The translations under genes and the position numbers were made by a program. Below are positions 45,384-54,802 of a DNA stretch of 64,000 nucleotides, one piece after another (the stretch's first letter is position 1; each line of letters opens with the position of its first letter). The DNA lies in the NCBI GenBank assembly GCA_050250955.1, contig JBFWNR010000007.1:124001-188000 (forward strand), read 5' to 3'. Source of the stretch: CAWAYR01 sp050250955 (lineage in GTDB: Bacteria > Acidobacteriota > Vicinamibacteria > Vicinamibacterales > UBA2999). The notes below the pieces were generated by a model that saw only the letters and a list, made by a program, of their open reading frames with translations, was not told where the DNA came from and made no database searches.

Positions 45384-48032
45384 CTAGCCGGTGTTGCGCA
45401 TCCCGGCGGCGATGCCGTTCACCGTCACCCGCAACGCCTCGTGCGCTTCCGGCTCCGGCGCGCCCTGGCGGACCCGGCGCAGCAGCTCGACCTGCACCAG
45501 GTTGATCGGATCGACGTAGGGATTGCGGACGTCGATCGAGCGGCGCAGGGCGCTGTGGCCCTCGAGCAGCGTGCCCCGGCCGGTGATCGCCAGCAGGTGC
45601 CGCCGGGCCCGTTCCAGCCGCTGGCGCAGGTCGGCGCCGAGCGGATGCAGCGGCGCCGGCACCAGCTGCCGGTCGTACTCGGCGGCGATGCGCGGATCGG
45701 CCTTGGCGAGCACCATCTCGATCAGCTCGACCACCGAGCGGAAGTGCGGCCAGTCGCGATACATCTCGCGCAGCCGGTCGCCCTCGCCGCGGGCCTCGGC
45801 GCGCTCGAGCGCGGTCTCCATGCCGAGCCAGGAACCGAGCAGCAACCGGGTCTGGGTCCAGGCGAACTGCCACGGGATGGCGCGCAGCGTCGTCAGGCCG
45901 CCGCCGGCGGCACGCCGCGCCGGCCGGCTGCCCAGGTTGAGCGTGGCCAGCTCCTCCACCGGCGTCGAGGCGGCGAAATAGTCGTGGAAGGCCGGATCGT
46001 CGAAGACGATGGCGCGGTAGGTGGCGCGGGCGTCCCCGGCGAGCCGCTCCATCGTGTCGCGCCACTCCGGCCGGGGCGGCGGCGCCGGGGTGAGCCACGC
46101 CTCCAGGGTGCCGGTCGTGTAGATCTCCATCGTGCGCAGTGCGATGCCGCCCAGGCCGAACAGCGCCTGGATCATCTCGCCCTGCTCGGTGACGCGCAGT
46201 GTGCCGTCGATCGACCCGGCCGGCTGCGACCGGATCGCCAGATGGGTGGGCCCGCCGCCTCGCCCCACCGTGCCGCCGCGGCCGTGGAACAGCGTCACCG
46301 CCACGCCGCGGCTGCGGCAGGTGGCGACGATGGCTTCCTGGGCCTTGTGCAGCGCCCAGCCGGCGGCGAAGCGGCCGGCGTCCTTCGAGGAGTCGGAATA
46401 GCCGACCATCACCTCGAGGCGATCGCCGATGCGGCGGCGATACCACGGCACGTCGAGCAGCGTGCCGACGACCTCGCCGGCGCGGGCCAGGTCGTCGGCC
46501 ATCTCGAAGAGCGGCACCACCCGCAGCGGACGCGCCAGCCGCGCGTCCTTCTGGAGCAGCTCCACGGCCAGCACGTCCGAGGCGCGGGTGGTCATGGTGA
46601 CGATATAGGCGCCGAGCGAGTCGGGCGGAATCGTCGCCAGCCGCGCCAGCGTCGCCAGCACGTCGTGGACCTCGGGTGGGGCCTCGAGGTCCGGCGGCAC
46701 CAGCGGCCGCGGGCTGGCCAGCTCGGTGGTGAGGAAGGCCAGCCGTTCCACCTCGCTCCACGCGGCGTAACTGCCGACGCCGAGCGCCCGGGTCACGGCG
46801 TCGAGCGTCTCGGTGTGCCGCGACGAGTCCTGGCGCACGTCGAGTTCGGCCAGGGTGAGACCGAACACCGCCACCCGGCGCAGCAGATCGGTGAGTCGGC
46901 CCCCGGCAATCAGGCCGTTGCCGGTGGCGTGCAGCGAGCGGTGGCACAGCTCGAGCGGCGCGCGCAGCTCGGCGACGTCGAGCAGCACGGCCGGCGGGCG
47001 CGGCACGTCGCGCGTCTCGCCGAGGCAGGCGTCGATCCAGTCGTGGGTGGCGACCAGCCGGCCGCGCAGCTCGCCGAGCCGCGCCCGGTAGGGCTCGCCG
47101 GCGCCGCCGACGGCCTCGGCGAGTTCGGCCGAGGCGCGGTGCATCGACAGCTCGTCGATGAGCGCCTCGACCTCACGGACGTACAGCTTCACCGCCGAGC
47201 GTCGCGCCCGCAGGCACGCCTGCCAGGTGACCTGCGGCGTCACCGTGGGGTTGCCGTCGCGATCGCCGCCGATCCACGAGCCGAACCGGATCGGCGCGGC
47301 GGTGAGCGGCAGCGGCCGGCCGGTGGTGGCGACCAGCGCGCGATCGACCGCCCGCAGGTAGCGCGGCACCGACTCCCACAGGCTCTCTTCGAACACCAGC
47401 AGCCCGCCGCGCACCTCGTCGAGCGGCTGCGGCCGGCGGTCGCGCACCTCGCGGGTCTCCCAGGCCGTGATCACCTCGCGGCGCAGCTGGTCGAGCAGGT
47501 CCTCGGCGTCGGGGGCCGTCAGGTCCGGACGGTCGCGCGCCGCCAGCAGGTCGGCGATGCGGTTGTGCGTGGCGATGAGGGTGCGCCGCGCCACCTCGGT
47601 GGGGTGGGCGGTGAGCACCAGCTGGATGCGCAGGGCGCAGACGGCGTCCCAGAGCCGCTCGGGCTCGACGCCGGCGGCGAGCAGCCCGGCGAAGCCCTCC
47701 TGGCACGACCCGCGCTGCGGCGAGGCGCCGGGATCGCGCAGGTACGCGTGGCGACGGCGGATGCGGTGGTGCTGCTCGGCGATGTTGGCCAGGTTGAGGA
47801 AGTGGGCGAAGGCGCGGGCGACGACGAACGCGGTGCCGGCCGGCAGCGCGGCCAGGAGCCGGGCCAGCTCGTCCAGTTCGGCCTGGCCGCCGCGGGCGCT
47901 CTTGGCCAGCGCCCGCACCCGCTCGACGGCGGCGAAGACGGCCTCCCCCTGGTGGGTGCGCACGGTGTCGCCGAGCAATTCGCCGAGCAGGCGAACATCG
48001 TCGCGCAGCGGCTTGTGGGGGTCGGCGAGCAT
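45384..48032 (-). CDS. ppc: Phosphoenolpyruvate carboxylase
   Basis: The 882-residue enzyme makes oxaloacetate from PEP and bicarbonate, replenishing the TCA cycle. Active-site signatures are present: VLTAHPTEVARRT with the catalytic His at residue 143, and VMVGYSDSSKDAGRFAAGW; FHGRGGTVGRGGGPTH and the C-terminal GMRNTG are also conserved. The ATG at 48032 is chosen over upstream frames because the family N-terminus starts there, and a TATCGT box (48046-48041) ends 8 bases before it. Confidence 0.95.
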   Translation of the reverse strand: MLADPHKPLRDDVRLLGELLGDTVRTHQGEAVFAAVERVRALAKSARGGQAELDELARLLAALPAGTAFVVARAFAHFLNLANIAEQHHRIRRRHAYLRDPGASPQRGSCQEGFAGLLAAGVEPERLWDAVCALRIQLVLTAHPTEVARRTLIATHNRIADLLAARDRPDLTAPDAEDLLDQLRREVITAWETREVRDRRPQPLDEVRGGLLVFEESLWESVPRYLRAVDRALVATTGRPLPLTAAPIRFGSWIGGDRDGNPTVTPQVTWQACLRARRSAVKLYVREVEALIDELSMHRASAELAEAVGGAGEPYRARLGELRGRLVATHDWIDACLGETRDVPRPPAVLLDVAELRAPLELCHRSLHATGNGLIAGGRLTDLLRRVAVFGLTLAELDVRQDSSRHTETLDAVTRALGVGSYAAWSEVERLAFLTTELASPRPLVPPDLEAPPEVHDVLATLARLATIPPDSLGAYIVTMTTRASDVLAVELLQKDARLARPLRVVPLFEMADDLARAGEVVGTLLDVPWYRRRIGDRLEVMVGYSDSSKDAGRFAAGWALHKAQEAIVATCRSRGVAVTLFHGRGGTVGRGGGPTHLAIRSQPAGSIDGTLRVTEQGEMIQALFGLGGIALRTMEIYTTGTLEAWLTPAPPPRPEWRDTMERLAGDARATYRAIVFDDPAFHDYFAASTPVEELATLNLGSRPARRAAGGGLTTLRAIPWQFAWTQTRLLLGSWLGMETALERAEARGEGDRLREMYRDWPHFRSVVELIEMVLAKADPRIAAEYDRQLVPAPLHPLGADLRQRLERARRHLLAITGRGTLLEGHSALRRSIDVRNPYVDPINLVQVELLRRVRQGAPEPEAHEALRVTVNGIAAGMRNTG

Positions 48033-48115
48033 GTCCCTCCACGATACGCACAGCGACGGCACGCCGTCGATGCCACGTGCCGATGTGCTGGACGCGCCGC
48101 CCGCATGGCTGGCAC

Positions 48116-48136
48116 TACAATGCCGGCCGGCGGAGG
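48116..48136 (+). promoter_or_regulatory. -10-like TACAAT and Shine-Dalgarno of the MBL-fold gene
   Basis: TACAAT (48116-48121) lies 23 bases before the ATG at 48145, with GGAGG at 48132-48136. This is a second example of a leadered, Shine-Dalgarno-containing start in the window. Confidence 0.4.
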
Positions 48137-48144
48137 ACCTCCCG

Positions 48145-49764
48145 ATGCAGCGAGCCCTGGCGACCGTGGCGATCGTGCTCACCTTGCTGGCGACGCGCAC
48201 GCCCGCCCAGCGCTTCCCGCCCGGCTACGTCGATCCGGCGCCGATCCTTGCCGCGGCCGCCGCCGAGATCGGCGAAGCCAGGCTCACCTGCGTGACCTAC
48301 TCGGGCACCGGCTACGGGGCTGCGGTGGGCCAGACCTTCGAGAACGCCGTCAACGTCGACTGGCCGCGGGTCGACCGGCTGGCCAACTACACCCGGACCA
48401 TCGACTGGACCGCCGAGACCAGCGTCGAGACCTTCGATCGCGAGCCGGGCCTGAACCCGGCGTCGTGGAAGTACGGCACCGGCTGGCAGGGCGGCACGCC
48501 GGTGCAGAAGGCCCGCCGCCAGACCCACGTGGTGCGCGGCGACACGGCCTGGCACATCGACGGCGACGGCCCGCCGGTGGCGGTGCCACCCGACCTGGCC
48601 GAGCTCTATCGCCTCGACCTGTGGCTCAACCCGCACGGCTTCCTGAAGGCGGCGCGGCTGCCCGGCGCCAACCCAATCGCTTTCTGGCGCTGGGAGCAGA
48701 TCGAAAAAGGCCGCGATGGCAACGTCGTCGTGCCCGAGCGCGTCCACGTGGTGGCGATCACCATGTTCGGCAGGTACCGCGTCGACGCCACCGTCAACTC
48801 CCGCCACCAGATCCAGCGCATCAAGACCACGGTGAGCATCCCGGCGCTCGGCGACTTCAACATCGAGCACGAGTCCACCAACCAGGTGACGGTCGGCGGC
48901 GCCAAGTGGCCCACCGACTGGCACTCCCACCACGGCTGGGACGACAACTGGCAGTTCTACCGGCAGAGCACCGGCCACAACGGCTACGGCGGGCAGTTCG
49001 CCGACATCCGCGTCAACGACTGCCCCGCCGCCCCGCCGGTGCCACCAGCGGTGGCGGCCGCCACCTTCCCGGTGACGCCGTCGGTCGTGGTCGAGAAGAT
49101 GGCCACCGGCGTGTACCGGCTGGGCGGCGGCCCGGCGGCGAGCTACCTCGTGGAGTTCGATCGCTTCGTGGCGGTGTTCGAGGCGCCGGGCGACGAGGCC
49201 CGCAGCCTGGCGGTGATCGAGGAAGTGGTGACACTGGCGCCGGGCAAGCCGATCCGCTGGCTGGTGAGCTCCCATCCGCACTTCGACCACATCGGCGGAC
49301 TGCGCACCTACCTGCACATCGGCGCGACCATCGTCGCGCACATGGCCAACCTCCCGTTCCTCAACCGCGACGTCCTCAACTACGAGCCGCGCACGATGGC
49401 CCCCGACATCGTGTCGCGCTGGCCGCCCACCGAAGTCGCCGAGGGCTACAACTACGAAGCGGTGCAGGAGCGGTATGTCATCACCGACGACCGCCGCAAC
49501 CTGCACGTCTACTACGTGCAGCCGCTGCAGCACGTGGCCGGCATGCTGATGGCGTATCTGCCGGGCGAGCGCATCGTGTTCGAGGCCGACCTCTTCGACA
49601 CCCACGAACCGCCGCGGCCGGCGCAGTTGCCGGCGATGCGCAGCCTGCTCAACCAGGTCGAGCGCATGGGCCTGCGGGTGGACACGGTGGCGCCGGTGCA
49701 CGGCGCGCCGGTGCCGTGGGCGACGTTCACCGCGGCGGTGCAGGACCTGGAGGCGAAGCGCTGA
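48145..49764 (+). CDS. Exported metallo-beta-lactamase-fold hydrolase with long N-terminal domain
   Basis: The 539-residue protein has a signal peptide (RTPAQR) and a unique N-terminal region of about 300 residues. The metallo-beta-lactamase fold follows, marked by SSHPHFDHIGGLRTY (the HxHxDH metal site), a later EADLFDTHEP and a final APVHGAP. The N-terminal part is conserved-looking beta structure, possibly LolA-like, with a run of aromatic and His residues (TDWHSHHGWDDNW). Hydrolysis of an ester or amide outside the cytoplasm is likely; the substrate is unknown. Confidence 0.75.
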   Translation: MQRALATVAIVLTLLATRTPAQRFPPGYVDPAPILAAAAAEIGEARLTCVTYSGTGYGAAVGQTFENAVNVDWPRVDRLANYTRTIDWTAETSVETFDREPGLNPASWKYGTGWQGGTPVQKARRQTHVVRGDTAWHIDGDGPPVAVPPDLAELYRLDLWLNPHGFLKAARLPGANPIAFWRWEQIEKGRDGNVVVPERVHVVAITMFGRYRVDATVNSRHQIQRIKTTVSIPALGDFNIEHESTNQVTVGGAKWPTDWHSHHGWDDNWQFYRQSTGHNGYGGQFADIRVNDCPAAPPVPPAVAAATFPVTPSVVVEKMATGVYRLGGGPAASYLVEFDRFVAVFEAPGDEARSLAVIEEVVTLAPGKPIRWLVSSHPHFDHIGGLRTYLHIGATIVAHMANLPFLNRDVLNYEPRTMAPDIVSRWPPTEVAEGYNYEAVQERYVITDDRRNLHVYYVQPLQHVAGMLMAYLPGERIVFEADLFDTHEPPRPAQLPAMRSLLNQVERMGLRVDTVAPVHGAPVPWATFTAAVQDLEAKR

Positions 49765-49926
49765 CGCCGGTCCGGCGACGTCCGGCACCCACAGGGCAGC
49801 CGTAGGGCCGAGCTTCAGTTCTGCCGACAGACCTTCAGTTCTGCCGAGACGTTGACCCGTCGTCGATGGCGTGACACCGCCCCTGGCCGGGCCGGCCGAC
49901 ACCTGAGGCTGCTACGATGGCCCAAC
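49765..49926. other. Gene-free spacer with a hairpin, a 15-base direct repeat and the tRNA promoter region
   Basis: CGCCGG-T-CCGGCG (49765-49777) directly follows the stop codon of the MBL gene. Near 49800-49850 the word CTTCAGTTCTGCCGA occurs twice close together after GTAGGGC, a degenerate relative of the TTCA palindrome family. TACGAT (49913-49918) lies 8 bases upstream of the tRNA and is a plausible -10. Confidence 0.4.
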
Positions 49927-50003
49927 GCGCCCGTAGCTCAGTTGGATAGAGCACCGGCCTTCTAAGCCGGGGGTCGCAGGTTCGAATCCTGCCGGGCGCG
50001 CCA
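49927..50003 (+). tRNA. tRNA-Arg (anticodon TCT)
   Basis: The cloverleaf is complete. The acceptor stem GCGCCCG pairs with CGGGCGC, the D-arm is GCTCAGTTGGATAGAGC, and the anticodon stem CCGGC/GCCGG encloses loop CTTCTAA with anticodon TCT. The T-arm is GCAGGTTCGAATCCTGC. The discriminator is G and CCA is encoded at 50001-50003. It reads AGA/AGG codons, which are rare in this GC-rich DNA. Confidence 0.97.
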
Positions 50004-50028
50004 CGGACACACGGCGGGCCGACGCGTT

Positions 50029-50237
50029 TCAGCGACGCGCCCGCTTGGGGGCCGCGCTCCGGGCCGGCATCAGCCGCTGCGGCACCGGCGTGGTGCTCGG
50101 CTCCAGTACCGCCATCGACGTCACGAACTTGCGCACCGAGCCGTCGTCGAACGCCACCGTCACGTGCTGAGCCGTGACCAGCACGATCTCGCCGTCGCCG
50201 TAGTCGGCTTGCCGCACCCGCGCGCCCGGACGGAGGC

Positions 50238-50241
<4 letters not shown>
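50029..50241 (-). CDS. Small Tudor/SH3-like protein
   Basis: The 70-residue product reads RPGARVRQADYGDGEIVLV followed by VAFDDGSVRKFVTSMAVLEP. This small beta-barrel pattern is like the C-terminal domain of UvrD/DUF3553 or CarD-type interaction modules. The tail is basic. It could bind nucleic acid or RNA polymerase. The ATG overlaps the malic enzyme TGA (ATGA), making it the last gene of the ArsR-SulP-malic enzyme operon. Confidence 0.6.
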
Positions 50242-51539
<1,298 letters not shown>

Positions 51540-51555
51540 CTGGCGGGTGTCCTCG

Positions 51556-53274
51556 TCATGGCGGTGTGCTGGCGACATCGGGCGTCGCGACAGCGCCGCC
51601 GCCGAACTCCCGCCGCAGTTCCTCGGCACGGCGCAGCGCCGCTTCCACGTTGGGCAGGATGTTGGCGGCGCCGACGTGCTCGACGAACTCGGCCTGCTCG
51701 AGAAACGCCGCCGGCTGAGCCCGGGCGCCGCACACCAGCAGTGTGCGCCCCGAGGCGATGAGCCGGTCGTTGAGCTGTTCGATGGCGTGGAGCCCGGTGG
51801 CGTCGATGGCCGTCATGTTGCGCAGGCGCAGGATCACGATGCGGGAGAAGACCGACAGGTCGCCGGTGGCATCGGCCAGCTTGTCGGTCATCCCGAACAG
51901 GAACGGGCCGAGGATCCGCAGGATGGTCACGTCGGGGGGCACGTCCCGGTCCTGCAGCATGTGCGCCCGTCCGCCCTCGATGTCGCCCGCCGACAGCGTC
52001 GAGACGATCGTGGTGTCGGTGACGCGGTGGATGTAGAGCAGGGCCGCCAGGGCCATGCCCACTTCCACGGCCAGCGTCAGATCGGCCATGACGGTGAGGG
52101 CGAAGGTCAGCACCCAGACCGACTTGTCGGCCCATTCCAGCCGCCAGATGTCGCCGATCTCCCCCCACTCGCCCATGTTGTAGGCGACGACGAAGAGCAC
52201 GGCCGCCAGCGTGGCCAGCGGCACGTGGCTGGCCAGCGGGGCCAGCAGCAGGACGATCAGCAGCAGCGTGACGGCGTGCACCAGCCCCGATACCGGGGTG
52301 CGGGCCCCCGACCGGAAATTGGTGGCGGTGCGGGCGATCGCACCGGTCACCGGGATGCCGCCGACCAGCGGCGACACCAGGTTGGCGATCCCCTGCCCCA
52401 TCAGCTCGGCGCTCGCGTTGTGGCGGTCGCCGGTCATCGAGTCGGCGACCACCGCCGACAGCAGGCTTTCGACCGCCGCCAGCAGGGCGACGGTGAGCGC
52501 CGAGGGCAACAGCGGCAGCAGCAGGTCGGCACGGAATTCGGGAATCGCCACCGCCGGCAGGCCGCTGGGGATGCCGCCGAATCTGGATCCGATAGTCTCG
52601 ACCGGGAGCCCGAGCACCGCGACGGCGCCGGTGCCCAGCACCAGGGCCACGATCGATCCCGGCACCCGCCTGACGACCCGTGGCACGAGCAGCACCAGCG
52701 CCAGCGATGCCGCGGCGAGGGCGAACGCCGCAGGATTCCAACGCGGCAGACCGCCGGCCAACGCCGCCATCCGGGAGAAGAACTCGCTCGGCGGCTCGGC
52801 GATGTCGAGGCCGAAGAAGTCCTTGATCTGCGTCGTCGCGATCAGCAGGGCGATGCCGTTGGTGAAGCCGATCACCACCGGCCTCGGGATGAACTTCACG
52901 GCCTGCCCGAGGCCGGTGACGGCGAGCACGACCAGGATGACCCCGGCCATCATCGTCACCATCAGCAGCCCCGAGAGGCCATGCGCGGCGATGATGCCGC
53001 TGACGATCACCACGAAGGCCCCGGTCGGCCCGCTGATCTGGATGCTCGATCCGCCGAGCAGTGCCACCAGGAACCCGCCGACGATGGCGGTATAGATACC
53101 GGCCTCTGGAGTCGCGCCGGAGGCGATGCCGAACGCCATCGCCAGCGGCAGCGCCACGACGCCCACCGTGACCCCGGCGACGACGTCGGCCGCCAGCGTC
53201 CGGCGGTCATACGCCGCCAGCATCTCGACGAGCTTGGGTCGCCAGGTGGCCAGAGAGACGTCCGACAGCGTCAT
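51556..53274 (-). CDS. SulP-family anion transporter with STAS domain
   Basis: The 572-residue protein has a membrane domain with the SulP pattern VAGVTVGVVALPLAMAFGIASG, ISGPTGAFVVIVSGI and FTNGIALLIATTQIKDF. A C-terminal STAS domain of about 110 residues contains ILRLRNMTAIDATGLHAIEQL. The family carries sulfate, bicarbonate or dicarboxylates. Linkage to malic enzyme hints at bicarbonate or a C4 acid, but this is inference. Its ATG overlaps the ArsR gene's stop (53271-53274). Confidence 0.9.
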   Translation of the reverse strand: MTLSDVSLATWRPKLVEMLAAYDRRTLAADVVAGVTVGVVALPLAMAFGIASGATPEAGIYTAIVGGFLVALLGGSSIQISGPTGAFVVIVSGIIAAHGLSGLLMVTMMAGVILVVLAVTGLGQAVKFIPRPVVIGFTNGIALLIATTQIKDFFGLDIAEPPSEFFSRMAALAGGLPRWNPAAFALAAASLALVLLVPRVVRRVPGSIVALVLGTGAVAVLGLPVETIGSRFGGIPSGLPAVAIPEFRADLLLPLLPSALTVALLAAVESLLSAVVADSMTGDRHNASAELMGQGIANLVSPLVGGIPVTGAIARTATNFRSGARTPVSGLVHAVTLLLIVLLLAPLASHVPLATLAAVLFVVAYNMGEWGEIGDIWRLEWADKSVWVLTFALTVMADLTLAVEVGMALAALLYIHRVTDTTIVSTLSAGDIEGGRAHMLQDRDVPPDVTILRILGPFLFGMTDKLADATGDLSVFSRIVILRLRNMTAIDATGLHAIEQLNDRLIASGRTLLVCGARAQPAAFLEQAEFVEHVGAANILPNVEAALRRAEELRREFGGGAVATPDVASTPP

Positions 53275-53612
53275 CGCGAGCGGGTGTGATCGGCGTGCAG
53301 TCGGTCGAGCCGGGCGGCGGTCCGTCGCAGGTGCGCGTTGAAGTAGCGCTTCAACACGTCGAGCACCTCGATGAGGACTGGGTCGCGGAGGGTGTAATAC
53401 ACCTGGTTGCCGGCCTTGCGGCTGTCGACCACTTGTTTGGTGCGCAGCACGGCGAGGTGCTGCGACAGGTTGGCCGGCTCCACCGGCACGTGGGCCAGCA
53501 GCGCGCCGGCGCTCAGCTCGCCGTCACGCAGCGCCTCCACGACGGCGATGCGCGTCGGGTGCGCGAGCGCCTGGAAGATCTCGGCCTTGAAGGTCCGCAG
53601 CGGTGAATTCAC
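53271..53612 (-). CDS. ArsR/SmtB-family repressor
   Basis: This 113-residue winged-helix protein has the family core FQALAHPTRIAVVEALRDGELSAGALLAHVPVEPANLSQHLAVLRTKQVV, followed by a beta-wing with YYTLRDPVLIEVL. No cysteine metal-binding pair is present in the core helices, so it probably senses something other than a thiophilic metal. It begins with GTG at 53612, essentially at the predicted transcription start. It is likely to repress its own operon with sulP and malic enzyme. Confidence 0.9.
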   Translation of the reverse strand: MNSPLRTFKAEIFQALAHPTRIAVVEALRDGELSAGALLAHVPVEPANLSQHLAVLRTKQVVDSRKAGNQVYYTLRDPVLIEVLDVLKRYFNAHLRRTAARLDRLHADHTRSR

Positions 53613-53618
53613 CCACCT

Positions 53619-53647
53619 ATCATATTCGATGTTTCGATATTTCGCAA
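53619..53647 (-). promoter_or_regulatory. Sigma70-type promoter with ATCGAA repeats in the spacer (ArsR-SulP operon)
   Basis: On the minus strand, -35 TTGCGA (53647-53642), a 17-base spacer and -10 TATGAT (53624-53619) make the best promoter in the window. The spacer carries two ATCGAA words 8 bases apart, a probable ArsR operator. The -10 ends 6 bases before the GTG, so the mRNA should be leaderless. This is the only strongly AT-rich spot in several kilobases. Confidence 0.7.
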
Positions 53648-53776
53648 TTTATGATCACCACCCGGTCGGGCGCCGGGCCGCCCCGCCGCCGACGTCTCGG
53701 CTGCCCCACGACTGGACTACCCTGAGGGAGGAGGCGGGCTCCCGGGACCAGCCGGGCAGGGCTCGCGGTACCGTCG

Positions 53777-54184
53777 ATGCGAACAGGCTGGCGCAGCATC
53801 GGCGCGCTCGGCACCGCGGTGGCGATCGTCGCGCCGGGGTGCGACGCGTCATCGCCCACGGCCCCGTCCGGCGTCGCCGTCGTCACCTTCCAGGTGGTGA
53901 ACGAACAGTTCCGCGTCCGCCTCACCACCGAGGACCAGTTGCGTGCCGCTCAGGCGGCGCAGGCCGGCGGCCAAGCCACGATTCCGGTCGGGCGGATCGT
54001 CGCCGGCGCCGAGGTCAACACCGGCTGGTCGTGGCACCTCGAGGACGTGACGTTCGCCGAGGTGGCGATCGAGGTGTGCGACGGGTTGCCATCGCACGTC
54101 GAGCAGGCTGGCGGGCCCGGCTATGCTCTGGGCTGGTACTGCCCGTGGGGCGCCCGCGTCCTCGAGATCCGCACGACGCGGTGA
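53777..54184 (+). CDS. BP74 N-terminal-domain-like lipoprotein
   Basis: The 135-residue product has a signal with a probable lipobox ending APGC. The mature part reads VTFQVVNEQFRVRLTTEDQL, GRIVAGAEVNTGWSWHLEDV, EVCDGLPSHVEQ and WYCPWGARVLEI. I recognise this as the single-domain secreted protein called the BP74 N-terminal domain in bacteria. Two cysteines (EVCDG and WYCPW) probably form a disulfide. The function is unknown. It ends in an imperfect hairpin (54178-54201) facing the convergent gene. Confidence 0.65.
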   Translation: MRTGWRSIGALGTAVAIVAPGCDASSPTAPSGVAVVTFQVVNEQFRVRLTTEDQLRAAQAAQAGGQATIPVGRIVAGAEVNTGWSWHLEDVTFAEVAIEVCDGLPSHVEQAGGPGYALGWYCPWGARVLEIRTTR

Positions 54185-54201
54185 CGCCGAGCCGGCACCG
54201 C
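54178..54201. terminator. Short inverted repeat at convergent gene ends
   Basis: GCGGTG (54178-54183) and CACCGC (54196-54201) flank a 12-base loop and span the stop codon of the BP74-like gene. The convergent membrane gene ends at 54207. Confidence 0.3.
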
Positions 54202-54206
54202 CGCGA

Positions 54207-54509
54207 TCAATGCCAGCTCTGCCGCCGCAGCAGCGCCGCCCAGGTGGCCCCCACGGCGAAGATGAGCGCCGCCAGTTCGATCCGGACGCCGTTGGCGAGC
54301 AGGTAGCTCGACCGCGCCACGGCCGCGGCCGGCGGATGCGTCGACAGCAGCGCGGCGTGCTGCTCGACGTTCGGCGTCAGGACGATCGTGAACGCGAGGA
54401 GCAGGGCCGCCAGCGCAGCGGCGACGAGGTAGTCCCCGGGGTGGAGCCAGCCGCGACGGGCCAAGAGGAGCACGCCGGCAGCGCCGGCGACGGCCAGCAG
54501 GATAGCCAT
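54207..54509 (-). CDS. Small membrane protein, three or four helices
   Basis: The 100-residue protein has hydrophobic segments at about 1-17, 27-45 and 75-93. They are separated by a short polar loop containing TPNVEQHAALLSTHPP, which resembles DUF4149-like or anthrone-oxygenase-like small membrane proteins only weakly. It follows the cls-type gene and a 62-residue frame on the same strand with about 100 bases between. No function can be assigned. Confidence 0.5.
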   Translation of the reverse strand: MAILLAVAGAAGVLLLARRGWLHPGDYLVAAALAALLLAFTIVLTPNVEQHAALLSTHPPAAAVARSSYLLANGVRIELAALIFAVGATWAALLRRQSWH

Positions 54510-54613
54510 GTCCGCCTCCCTGTGGGGCGGCTGGTCCCTGCCCGTCGCGAGGGCCGGTGGCCGCCGCTCCGTGTCCCCAGCCTACACCCGGAGCGGGCTG
54601 GCAGCCCGGCTGG

Positions 54614-54802
54614 CTACGGCACCGGCAGGCGCAGCGCCACCTGCTTCACCGCCGCGCGCAGGTCGGCGTCGGCGACCTTCCACGTCTCACCGCCGGCGGT
54701 GATCTGGAACGGCGCGAAGGCCACCCGATCGGTCAGGCTCATGATGGCGCCGCGGATCGGCGTCTCCAGGCGGCGCGACTGGCCCGGCCGGCCCGGGCTC
54801 AC
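54614..54802 (-). CDS. Possible 62-residue protein overlapping the cls stop
   Basis: A GTG overlaps the TGA of the cardiolipin-synthase gene (GTGA), giving 62 residues ending GGETWKVADADLRAAVKQVALRLPVP. An internal ATG would give 42 residues. The coupled start and helical, charged C-terminus favour a real gene, but I recognise no family and it could be the remnant of a longer gene. Confidence 0.35.
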   Translation of the reverse strand: MSPGRPGQSRRLETPIRGAIMSLTDRVAFAPFQITAGGETWKVADADLRAAVKQVALRLPVP

